Shown here piece after piece: positions 17,973 to 25,811 of a stretch of DNA of 64,000 bases. Below the pieces are notes generated by a model. The model did no database searches. It had not been told where the DNA came from and worked only from the letters and a program-made list of their open reading frames with translations. This stretch comes from Bacteroidales bacterium. Its GTDB lineage: Bacteria > Bacteroidota > Bacteroidia > Bacteroidales > UBA932. The stretch lies in NCBI GenBank assembly GCA_028724885.1, contig JAQYTJ010000056.1:1-64000 (forward strand), written 5' to 3'. The translations under genes and the position numbers were made by a program. Position 1 is the first letter of the stretch. Each line of letters begins with the position of its first letter.

Positions 17973-19366
17973 AGGCCTGTATCTATTTGGTTTTTGAACA
18001 GCCTCAAGGAGATACCAGCATTGACTTGCTTCCAGGACGAGGATTTAGCTGAATAATCGTCTAAATACATCATGTAGTTGTAAGGTTGATTAGGTGCCCA
18101 GATGGTGCTGCTGATGAAATATCCGCAGTAATTGCCATCCCAGACTTCACCGCTTCCATCCTGCGTTCCGTTGGCACTTTCTCCTGCTGCAGGAAAGATC
18201 CTTATGACATCGTTTTCCTTGTCGGCTAACCACCAGCCTTCCGAACCGATCTGCTCTATGGTGATTGAAGCATTGGAGGCTCCCAACAAACGAACTCTCA
18301 CTTCAAGGGCATGTTTCCCATCGGAATTTTTGATATATTCATATCTCCATGCACTCAGAATCGCATTGTCTTCTGACTTGTAACGGAGCGCATAGCTTTT
18401 TTTCCCAGAATTGATGGTGAAATCAGCTTTGTAGGTGGCGCTTACGCCGCCGACTGTAACTGTCTCTTTGACATCCTTGTATGTCTTCGTCGAGTTCTCG
18501 AAGCTGCAGTAAGGCTCGTCAGGGACAATACTCTCCCATTCTGCTTTGGTAGGAATGTGCCAGCCTGCCGGCAGTTTCATCTTGGTAGCATCATCCACCG
18601 TATAGTACCATCCGTAGTCATAACTGCTTTCGGTAAAAGTCGTTTCTCCTGCAGGGTCTCCTGTTAAATTGGTCTCTGCGACAAACAGGATAGGGAGGAC
18701 TGTATTAGGTTCCGGTTTTGGTTCTGGATCTGTACCAGGAATGCTGCCGTTTTTGGGAATGACAAAGGTCTGGCCGTTGAAGACAATAGTTACGGCTTCC
18801 TTCGTTTCGGAAATCTTCAGCTGCACCTCTCCGTCCTTACCTACGGCCTTGACTGGATTTCCATCCGCTCCGAGAACGGCTTGCCAAGTTTTGCCGTTGT
18901 CTGTACTCACTTCCCAGTAGCCGTCAAATGTTACGCGCAGTTTCGGAGTTACACCCGTTGCACCGTCTTTCCCTTCCGCCTTGATTTTATTGCCGTCTGA
19001 GTCAAGCATCCATGTACCGTCGATCGTCCAGTAGTAGATGCCGTCCGTGTCCTTCTTCACACCGACAAGTGGCTTGTTGCCGTCCTTTCCGTTTTTCAAA
19101 ACGATTTTTGTGTCATTGCTCATAACCAATTCGTAACCGCTTCCATCGGGAAGCGCTTTGTAGGATACGATGCTCACTTTTTGGGAAACGGCATCGAGCA
19201 GAGAAGAAATGTTAGCGATGTCGGTGTTGGCAGTGGCGACCATTCCTTCCAACGCCTTGAGGCGTGCGTCGTGATCGTCGAGGCGACGGTTGACATCATC
19301 CAGATTTGTGCAGGCAATTAACAGCAGCGCCGGCATTAAGAATAGAGATAAGAAAATCTTTTTCAT
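17969..19366 (-). CDS. DUF4988/PL29-N-type surface lipoprotein, paralogue
   Basis: 465 residues, clearly homologous to the next gene downstream: Cys19 lipobox (LLIAC), coiled coil NRRLDDHDARLKALEGMVAT, GSGYELVMSNDTKIVLKNG and GYWEVSTDNGKTWQAVLG. A Pro/Glu-rich linker (PGTDPEPKPEPNT, ~213-225) then joins the C-terminal module (YYTVDD, WHIPTKAEWESIVP, ALEVRVRLLG, RIFPAAGES, final GISLRLF). The linker is absent from its paralogue. It overlaps the downstream gene by 4 bases and starts 44 bases after the PorV-like gene. The tandem arrangement suggests a local duplication followed by divergence. Confidence 0.82.
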   Translation of the reverse strand: MKKIFLSLFLMPALLLIACTNLDDVNRRLDDHDARLKALEGMVATANTDIANISSLLDAVSQKVSIVSYKALPDGSGYELVMSNDTKIVLKNGKDGNKPLVGVKKDTDGIYYWTIDGTWMLDSDGNKIKAEGKDGATGVTPKLRVTFDGYWEVSTDNGKTWQAVLGADGNPVKAVGKDGEVQLKISETKEAVTIVFNGQTFVIPKNGSIPGTDPEPKPEPNTVLPILFVAETNLTGDPAGETTFTESSYDYGWYYTVDDATKMKLPAGWHIPTKAEWESIVPDEPYCSFENSTKTYKDVKETVTVGGVSATYKADFTINSGKKSYALRYKSEDNAILSAWRYEYIKNSDGKHALEVRVRLLGASNASITIEQIGSEGWWLADKENDVIRIFPAAGESANGTQDGSGEVWDGNYCGYFISSTIWAPNQPYNYMMYLDDYSAKSSSWKQVNAGISLRLFKNQIDTGL

Positions 19367-19410
19367 TTGATTGATTTTAAAATAACAAAATTACCATTGG
19401 AAGTTTTCCG

Positions 19411-20373
19411 CTAAAACTGATATCCTAGGCTGAGTAGCAGCGTATTTACGCCAGTCTCATTGGCCGTAGAGACCAAGTATGCAGCGTCGAGACGGATTCC
19501 GGCAAACTTACAGCCAAGCCCGAAAGTGGCATGGCTGGACTTGTGCTCTCCGAACTGGAATCCTGCGCGAGCGCTTAACATCCTGCGGAAGGAATATTCT
19601 GCACCAGCTCCGCCCTGAAGCAACCGTGCATTGTCGGGGAAAAAGACATACCGTCCGCCGAGTGCGACGGTGATTGAATGCTCTGGAGCCATTTCCATGG
19701 ACAGGTCAGCCCCTGCCTGAGCATTGGATGGCAAGGCGTAGCCCTTGCTCTTGTAGTAGATCGGCGTCCCGAAGTCTGTGACGCGGACTGCTACGTTCAG
19801 CAGAGAAGGAACCAATCCTAGGTTCAGTGCCTGACGGTAGTTCCCACCTACGCTGAAAAGTCCGGCATATCCGCCTTCTCCAATCCAGCTCTGAACTAAC
19901 GATCCGGTCGCAAAGACTGAAAGCGCCGAGGACAGCTTGAAGGAATATCCCAAGTCGATGGCCCAGTCGAAAGGCTTGATTGGCTTTCCGGGCGTTCCGA
20001 ATTGATCGGAGACGGTCGGTATGGACAGCCCTCCCTGATACCGGAAACCGGCATAGGCCGCATGGCGGCTCAGGAAGCGCCAGCCTGCGGAGGCATTGCC
20101 GTACCACAGGGTTCCGTCGGCTCCTTCCTGTTTCGGATATAGCTGACCATTCACGTCAATCGAGTACCTTGCGTCTTCCTTATATAGGAGGGATGTCGGG
20201 TTGACATAGAGGTAATTGTGGTCGGCACCCATGAGAAACTGCCCACCCATGGCGGCCGACCGGGCATCCGGATTGACTTCCAGAAGCTGAAGAATGCGTC
20301 CTTGACCGTTCACAAAGCATGGAACGGAAACGAGCAGGAGCGCAGAGAAAAAGTATTTCCTGATATGATTCAT
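19411..20373 (-). CDS. PorV/PorQ-family outer-membrane protein
   Basis: 320 residues with a cleavable signal (VPCFVNGQ) and a beta-barrel body ending in a YQF aromatic terminus. NPDARSAAMGG (~34-44) and NYLYVNPTSL are the signature of the PorV/PorQ family. In the type IX secretion system, PorV binds the C-terminal signal of cargo and carries it to the attachment machinery. It lies 12 bases after a T9SS-tagged subtilisin in the same operon, so it may be a dedicated carrier for that protease or for the lipoproteins. Core T9SS genes (sov, porK-N) are not in the window. Confidence 0.85.
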   Translation of the reverse strand: MNHIRKYFFSALLLVSVPCFVNGQGRILQLLEVNPDARSAAMGGQFLMGADHNYLYVNPTSLLYKEDARYSIDVNGQLYPKQEGADGTLWYGNASAGWRFLSRHAAYAGFRYQGGLSIPTVSDQFGTPGKPIKPFDWAIDLGYSFKLSSALSVFATGSLVQSWIGEGGYAGLFSVGGNYRQALNLGLVPSLLNVAVRVTDFGTPIYYKSKGYALPSNAQAGADLSMEMAPEHSITVALGGRYVFFPDNARLLQGGAGAEYSFRRMLSARAGFQFGEHKSSHATFGLGCKFAGIRLDAAYLVSTANETGVNTLLLSLGYQF

Positions 20374-20385
20374 ACTGTGCGTTTT

Positions 20386-23151
20386 CTAATATTTAACGAT
20401 TGTCTTCCGGTACGTTTCTCCGTTCGTGGTTATGGTCAGACGGTAGCTGCCGGCAGCCAGGTCGGAAAGGTTGACGGTGGCGATGCCTTGCGCATTTGCG
20501 GTCACATCTTTCCTGAACACCTCTTCTCCGGTCATTGTCGAGACGATGATTGTAGCTTTGGTCACGGAAGGGTTGAGCCATGCGTTCATCTCTTTGCGTA
20601 CCGGGAGCGGCCAGACGGAATAGACTGGCATGTCCTTGTCCTCCGTTACTTGTACTTCAAATGAGGTGGAAATGCTCTTGTACCCGTTTGATGCCTCTAC
20701 ATTCACATAGGTCCTGCCAGGCTTGTGTGGTTGCACGGTCAGTATTCCGCCATTGTCTATGACCACGGATGCGATGGTTCCATCCGTCGAGGTGGCGTTG
20801 TAGGACATGGAGAGATACGGGTTGGTTGTGAAATGGGAATCCACCTTAATCGATGCCTCACCGTTCTTCACGCCCAGCGTCACGGGAGCGAAAGGGTCGA
20901 GAACTTTCGGTGCGGCCACGTTCACGATTACAAATGGAATGTTGTAACTGCTTTCTGCTCCCAGCTCGTCTACGAGCTGGATTGTGAGCACATATTCACC
21001 TTCCGTCAGCACTGGGCGTATGGTGATTAGGATGTCATTGTCCACGCGCTTGTGCGAGACACCCTTGGTCGCGCCGGAAATGTTGTATTTCCAGCTGTGG
21101 CCGTCGGGTTCAGAAACCTTCAAGGAATATTCCCCCTTCTCGGTGTTTAGCACCAGAACAGGCTTTTGGGGGACATTCTCGATCTGCGCTGGGTTATTAA
21201 CTTTCGTGGCAGCGGAGAAGAACACAGGCTCGGAAACAAGGCCCCACCTGTCAAGCGCTTCAAGAGCAAAGTAGTATGTCGTCCCTGGCAGTAGATTTCC
21301 GACAGTACGATGAATCTCGTCTCCCGCCTGGCTGTTCAGTGCCTTGACCTTTCCTGCGAATTTCCCAGTTTTGGAATAATTGGCGGCATTCAGTTCGTTT
21401 TCGGAATAATAAAGCTTAAAATAGGAAGCCTGTCCGTCATCCTCGTCAGCAGGAACTTTCCAGCATAGGTTGATGCTGGTGAAATCGTTCTGAGACATTG
21501 GATCTTCTTTGAATACGGGCTTCTGAGGGGCGATTTCTCTGTTGATGTTATGCACGGCCGCATAGGCATCAATGCATCCGGCACCCATTTTCCCAATGTA
21601 GCCTGGATTCTCCTCATCTATGTCTACCGGCAGAATCGAGGAAAGGAGTTGCTTCTTCAGCATCTCGTTGGTGTATCCTTTCCCTCCGAACGTGGAAACT
21701 ACAAGCGCAGCGACCCCTGAAACATGTGGGCATGCCATAGAGGTTCCTTGGTAGTATTCATAGGACTTGCCGAACGTATTTCCTGCATTCGGAGAAACCG
21801 TACTCAGAACGCCGTAGGTGATCGGATTGCCAAACTGCTCTCCACCCGGCGCAGTGATATCGACCCATGTTCCGTACGTGGAATAGGAGGCTTTCTTGAA
21901 GTTGGGGCCGATGGATGCTACTGAGATCACGTTTTCATAGGAACTCGGCTGTGCCGTAAATTCATAGTTATCGTTGCCGGCGGCGAATATCACGACGCCT
22001 CCCTTCATCGGAGAGTCTGGAAGCTGGTTGCCATCGTTGTCACAGCCGGCATACTTCACGAAGTAATCGATTGCCTTCCTCAGGTGGGACGGCAAGGTGA
22101 ATACGCCAGTTTTGTAAGGGTATCCCCAAGAATTTTGGGAGATGACAGCACCGTTATCTGCACCGTATTTGATTGCGGCAGCAGTGTTGCCTCCAGACAT
22201 GTAGCCTTCTCGGAAGATAGCGGCGGACATAAGGCGTGCGCCGCTGTTGGCGGATTCATTTCCTCCAGCAACGCCGCACACCCCGATGCCGTTGTTATTT
22301 TTTGCAGCGACCGTGCCTGCCACGTGCGTGCCGTGGGCATCCTCATCGGGCTTGAGGTCGCTGGTGTCAGCCACAAAGCAGTATCCGTGGACATCATCCA
22401 CGAAGCCGTTTCCGTCATCGTCGACTCCAGGCGTGCCATTTTTTTCCTTTTCGTTCACCCAGAGATTGTCCACCAGATCGGGATGGGTGACATCAATGCC
22501 TCCATCCACGACGCAGACAATCACTTCCGGCTTTCCGGTGCTGATCTCCCACGCCTTGAAAAGATTTATGTCTGCGCCTTCAACGGATTTTGGAAGGGCT
22601 CCCGTGTTGTTGTAGTGCCATTGGTTTATCAGCAGTGGGTCGTTGAACGGCAGGACGGACTCTCTTTTCAGGAAGGGCTGGGGAGCCGAAGCCATTTCTG
22701 CGATAGGCATGTATTCGACCAATTCCACGCCGTCGGCATCTTTCATCATGGACATGGCGGTTCCAACGTCGACCGTTTCGTCGAAAGTGACGACCATCCA
22801 GAGATGCATTCCCTCTCGGCGGGTGCGTTTTTCATATCGTTCGTCGATCGGAAAAAGACGTTCGACCTCGGTCGCTTTGATTGAGGACAATGCCGCCGAC
22901 ATCGGCGATGGAACGCTGCTCATCTGCACGAGGCCCTTCTGGGACAGGATCAGGTTACGTTCGGTCGATTCATTGACTTTAATGACGATCTTTCCGGGGA
23001 CGGCAGTGCCCTCCGGAATCCTTGCGGCGCCCAAGGACCGGGTTGCGGTCTGCGTGGATTGCTGCGGATTGGCCATTTCTTCGTTGTTGCAGGCCACCGA
23101 GGCTGCCGTAAGAAGGGTGGCTGCAGCAAATATGTATGCAAACTTCTTCAT
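20386..23151 (-). CDS. S8 subtilisin-like protease with T9SS C-terminal signal
   Basis: 921 residues. The signal region ends at Cys21 (TAASVAC), a plausible lipobox. A propeptide-like region covers ~45-165. The S8 catalytic domain has Asp216 (VVDGGIDVTHPD), His273 (HGTHVAGT), oxyanion Asn393 (AAGND) and Ser471 (GTSMACPH), so the triad is complete. A fibronectin III-like region (~535-650), further Ig-like beta domains, and a type A T9SS sorting domain (~850-921, YSVWPLPV at the start, DLAAGSYRLTITTNGE near the end, terminal KTIVKY) follow. It is expected to be secreted through T9SS to the cell surface. It sits between the BACON lipoprotein (60 bases) and the PorV-like gene (12 bases). Confidence 0.93.
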   Translation of the reverse strand: MKKFAYIFAAATLLTAASVACNNEEMANPQQSTQTATRSLGAARIPEGTAVPGKIVIKVNESTERNLILSQKGLVQMSSVPSPMSAALSSIKATEVERLFPIDERYEKRTRREGMHLWMVVTFDETVDVGTAMSMMKDADGVELVEYMPIAEMASAPQPFLKRESVLPFNDPLLINQWHYNNTGALPKSVEGADINLFKAWEISTGKPEVIVCVVDGGIDVTHPDLVDNLWVNEKEKNGTPGVDDDGNGFVDDVHGYCFVADTSDLKPDEDAHGTHVAGTVAAKNNNGIGVCGVAGGNESANSGARLMSAAIFREGYMSGGNTAAAIKYGADNGAVISQNSWGYPYKTGVFTLPSHLRKAIDYFVKYAGCDNDGNQLPDSPMKGGVVIFAAGNDNYEFTAQPSSYENVISVASIGPNFKKASYSTYGTWVDITAPGGEQFGNPITYGVLSTVSPNAGNTFGKSYEYYQGTSMACPHVSGVAALVVSTFGGKGYTNEMLKKQLLSSILPVDIDEENPGYIGKMGAGCIDAYAAVHNINREIAPQKPVFKEDPMSQNDFTSINLCWKVPADEDDGQASYFKLYYSENELNAANYSKTGKFAGKVKALNSQAGDEIHRTVGNLLPGTTYYFALEALDRWGLVSEPVFFSAATKVNNPAQIENVPQKPVLVLNTEKGEYSLKVSEPDGHSWKYNISGATKGVSHKRVDNDILITIRPVLTEGEYVLTIQLVDELGAESSYNIPFVIVNVAAPKVLDPFAPVTLGVKNGEASIKVDSHFTTNPYLSMSYNATSTDGTIASVVIDNGGILTVQPHKPGRTYVNVEASNGYKSISTSFEVQVTEDKDMPVYSVWPLPVRKEMNAWLNPSVTKATIIVSTMTGEEVFRKDVTANAQGIATVNLSDLAAGSYRLTITTNGETYRKTIVKY

Positions 23152-23211
23152 TGATGGTATTGATGTTTGTGTTGGTTCATTCTAACGTAATATGGTTCTT
23201 TTTTTACCGGC

Positions 23212-24834
23212 TCATCTTTTGGAACCGATTCTGCCGAACTTGCCGTTGATTTCGGAAAGATCCTTGGAAATTTTCTCCATCATGGCTTTCTTTCCGTTTT
23301 CTGAGTCACCGTCCGTTTTGTTAGCATACCAATAGTTGATGGCGAAAACCGGACTTCCGTTCAGCACATCAGTGAACCTGGTGCCTCGTGGTGCGATTAA
23401 CATGCCTGCATCGTTGGAATACACCACGATTCCGGAAGTCGTCGTGGAATATTCCTTGAAGCCACTCTTGGTCATCAGATCCATGAATTCTTCCGTCAGA
23501 TTGAAGCTGCCGTTTGGTAATTCCCATGCGCCCAGATGGAAATCGTTCCAAACCGTCATGAGCTGGCTCGTGGTGTTCGTCTCAGTTGAAACATGGTATA
23601 CGCGTATAAAGGTCGGATGGAATTTCTGCGAAAGCGTCGCAACCAGCATGCTCATTTTAGCATCGGATTTATCCTCGACGATTTCGCTGCCGTTTTGCTC
23701 CTCATAGAGCTTGATTTTTTCGTATGTCCATTCTGGATTGTCTAGGAAGCCGGAATTGTCATAAGGAAATTCCTTGAACGTAGGGTATGCCTGATCCTGT
23801 TTGTTGCTGATCGCGAAAACGACTTCTGCCGCCTTATTTTTCGTCGTGATGTTCAACTTCACATTCACGAGATCCGTGGTGGCATTAGCAGAAAGCGTCC
23901 TTCCAATCTTGTCTACCAGAATGTCCTTGAATCCCTTTTCCGTCAGGAAATCTTGATATGCTTGGGACAGCAGTTCATCTGCGCCATTGGAAGAATACAG
24001 GAAGATTTTGTCGATAGAGTTCGTGGCGAGCGAGATATTGTAGTAGGTCTCCTCATCAAAAATCGGAGAGGAGTACAGGAATGCGAAATAGCCATCGCTA
24101 TTTCCAAAGAATCCGGAGGAAGGTGGCGTGTACTGTAGGAAAATGTTGTTCTGTTTCCTTTCATAATCGACCAGCTCGAATTTCGTAGGGTTGGGATTGA
24201 AAAGTGGAAGAACGAAGCGAGTCTCGCCGATTCCTGCCTGTGTGACGGTAATTTCTCTGTTCGCCGTGCCGCTTTTCGCAAACAACTTGGTCGTGCGAAC
24301 CCCTTTTTCGCTACTGGGTTCGACGACGATTTCTGCAAAATTCTTGAACGACCGGATCGTGAGCCAGCTGACATCGTCATTTTCTTTTTCGAGGCTCCAG
24401 TTGCCGGCATTGCTGCGGATGTCCACGCGATAATTCCCACCGGAACTTCGGAAATTCACTTCTTCCGGCGACACGTTCAGCACGATGTCCGAGCCGGACT
24501 GCTTGACGGAAATCTTCTCTAGAAGTGGACCTGCCTGCACTATGATGGATGTCTGGCGAGGGTTATAGGAATCGTTTTTTTCGGCTTTTACCGTCAGGTT
24601 GTTCCCTTGTTGCTCCAGCACCAGCCACTCTCCTTCTTTTGGCGAAGTGGCAATCCATTTAGGCTGGTTCGTTGTTACGGTGACGGTTGCCGCATTTCCG
24701 GAATTGTCCAAATCAAGGACAGCGTTGGATACTTGGAGAGTCGGTTCTTCAGAATCCTCATCGTTGGGCTGGCAGGCACCGAACCCGAAGATAGATAAAG
24801 CCAGTAGGGCTACAAAAAAATGTTTTGTTTTCAT
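23212..24834 (-). CDS. BACON-domain lipoprotein (first copy)
   Basis: 540 residues. Lipobox ending at Cys21 (FGFGAC). Two BACON-like domains follow: ~30-115 (VTTNQPKWIATSPKEGEWL ... ISVKQSG) and ~118-208 (SNAGNWSLEKENDDVSWLTI ... ITVTQAG). The rest is the same unrecognised region as in the protein at 13192-14754 (RFVLPLFNPNP, FKEFPYDNSGF, GSFNLTEEFMDLMTKSGFKE, FAINYWY). This is the first gene of the operon and carries the long structured leader. Export to the surface is likely because an acidic stretch (NDEDSEEP) follows the Cys, similar to the lipoprotein export signals described in Bacteroidetes. Confidence 0.85.
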   Translation of the reverse strand: MKTKHFFVALLALSIFGFGACQPNDEDSEEPTLQVSNAVLDLDNSGNAATVTVTTNQPKWIATSPKEGEWLVLEQQGNNLTVKAEKNDSYNPRQTSIIVQAGPLLEKISVKQSGSDIVLNVSPEEVNFRSSGGNYRVDIRSNAGNWSLEKENDDVSWLTIRSFKNFAEIVVEPSSEKGVRTTKLFAKSGTANREITVTQAGIGETRFVLPLFNPNPTKFELVDYERKQNNIFLQYTPPSSGFFGNSDGYFAFLYSSPIFDEETYYNISLATNSIDKIFLYSSNGADELLSQAYQDFLTEKGFKDILVDKIGRTLSANATTDLVNVKLNITTKNKAAEVVFAISNKQDQAYPTFKEFPYDNSGFLDNPEWTYEKIKLYEEQNGSEIVEDKSDAKMSMLVATLSQKFHPTFIRVYHVSTETNTTSQLMTVWNDFHLGAWELPNGSFNLTEEFMDLMTKSGFKEYSTTTSGIVVYSNDAGMLIAPRGTRFTDVLNGSPVFAINYWYANKTDGDSENGKKAMMEKISKDLSEINGKFGRIGSKR

Positions 24835-24997
24835 ATTGAATAATAAAATGTAGATTATGCATAATACTTACTCATACCCTGATTCAGCGCATGAAGGCCT
24901 AATGATTGCAGCATCCCAATTAATACTCCCTGCGAGCATATTGCGCAGTAAATCGCTTGCCCGGATTGATTCGGGAGTGAAGGCAGACCCTCAACCC

Positions 24998-25063
24998 CAA
25001 TTGGTCAATGAAGCAAAATGCTCAGTCTGACCAATTGAGTGGGAAACTTCCCCACCTTTGCTT
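24998..25063 (-). promoter_or_regulatory. Candidate pseudoknotted RNA leader
   Basis: Reading the minus strand 5' to 3': AAGCAAA (25063-25057), a GTGGGG/CCCAC hairpin (25055-25039), CAATTGGTCA (25037-25028), TTTGCTT (25017-25011), then TGACCAATTG (25007-24998). AAGCAAA pairs perfectly with TTTGCTT, and CAATTGGTCA with TGACCAATTG. The order a-b-a'-b' is an H-type pseudoknot. It lies ~30 bases after the predicted transcription start and ~165 bases before the first start codon. I cannot match it to a known riboswitch class; SAM-II is also a pseudoknot but its conserved bases are not seen. Confidence 0.45.
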
Positions 25064-25101
25064 GGTTCATCGTACCTTACAATTGTTAAATAAATCCTGG
25101 T

Positions 25102-25134
25102 TAAATATAGTGATAAAAAATAAATATTTGCAAA
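25102..25134 (-). promoter_or_regulatory. Promoter of the T9SS protease operon
   Basis: On the minus strand TTTG (25134-25131), a 21-base spacer, then TATATTTA (25109-25102), matching the Bacteroidetes -33/-7 arrangement with one mismatch in the last base of the -7 box. Transcription should start near 25096, giving a ~260-base leader, which is long for this phylum. Confidence 0.6.
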
Positions 25135-25759
25135 AATTAAAATGTTTTTTATCATATTAAATCGTTTTTATTTAATTTGTAATATTGGATCACGATGATG
25201 TCGGTCAGCATATATCTCTTGCCGTACCCTACGCAAGGCTCCACCGATAGGACAAGTGATGTCACATATGTTATATATATATGTTGCACTTGGCGTTTAG
25301 CGCCGTCAGCCATATTCACCCCTTCCCAACCGATTGTTTGAATGCTGAGCCGGCAAAGCCAATGTCTTGTTCTGTGCGTATTTTCATCATCGCAGTTGCT
25401 GATGAACATCAAAGAATTTGTCTCCTGAGCGAGAGGGTGCTGGGACTTAATCAATTCATATGGTGTCTTTATGGATCAAGCCCAAAACCATGTGCTAAAA
25501 GGCAATCTGTTAATGCTGTCGCATGTCAGGTTACAGACAAGACTCAAAAATCACATATGTCAAGTTCAACGAAAGCTGTTCCGTATTGCCTGTTCATCGC
25601 ATTCTCGCACATTATTCTACGTGGAATCCAGCTGGAGTGTCGTGGAATGGCGTTTCCATGGATCCCCACTGAGAAAACATAAGTTCCGGATATTCTATTA
25701 ATATATTAATAACTAACGATTTGTAAAATCATGCAAGAGAGATTTTACTTGGCTGTAAA
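25135..25759. other. Gene-free stretch
   Basis: Between the operon promoter and the DUF4837 promoter. The plus strand has a frame over 25281-25682 (133 codons) with no signal peptide, domain or family resemblance and an atypical amino-acid mix, so I do not call it. A TATATATATATG run is at ~25270-25283. Nothing else is recognised. Confidence 0.5.
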
Positions 25760-25791
25760 TTTGGCTTCAGAATTTGATTACCGTATCTTTG
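25760..25791 (+). promoter_or_regulatory. Promoter of the DUF4837 gene
   Basis: TTTG (25760-25763), a 20-base spacer, then TATCTTTG (25784-25791), a full match to the Bacteroidetes consensus in both boxes and spacing. With a start about 5-7 bases downstream, the in-frame ATGs at 25731 and 25794 fall outside or at the very edge of the transcript, which fixes translation at the ATG at 25812. Confidence 0.7.
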
Positions 25792-25811
25792 CGATGAAAA
25801 ATTTGAATGCC

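Noticed and set aside
14794..19366. Diversity-generating retroelement acting on the lectin-like C-termini
   Set aside because: The fold is reminiscent of such targets, but no reverse transcriptase gene and no template repeat are seen in the window.
16536..19366. PL29 polysaccharide lyase activity for the two lipoproteins
   Set aside because: Only the N-terminal accessory-type region resembles PL29 proteins; no lyase domain follows.
22084..22884. Plus-strand 266-codon frame
   Set aside because: It is the antisense of the subtilisin gene, whose catalytic motifs are clear on the minus strand.
13192..24834. Recently acquired genomic island
   Set aside because: No integrase, transposase, flanking direct repeat or adjoining tRNA; the operon looks native by its promoter type and gene style.
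25281..25682. Plus-strand 133-codon frame
   Set aside because: No signal peptide, domain or recognisable sequence and no promoter; many Cys/His/Pro residues in no pattern.
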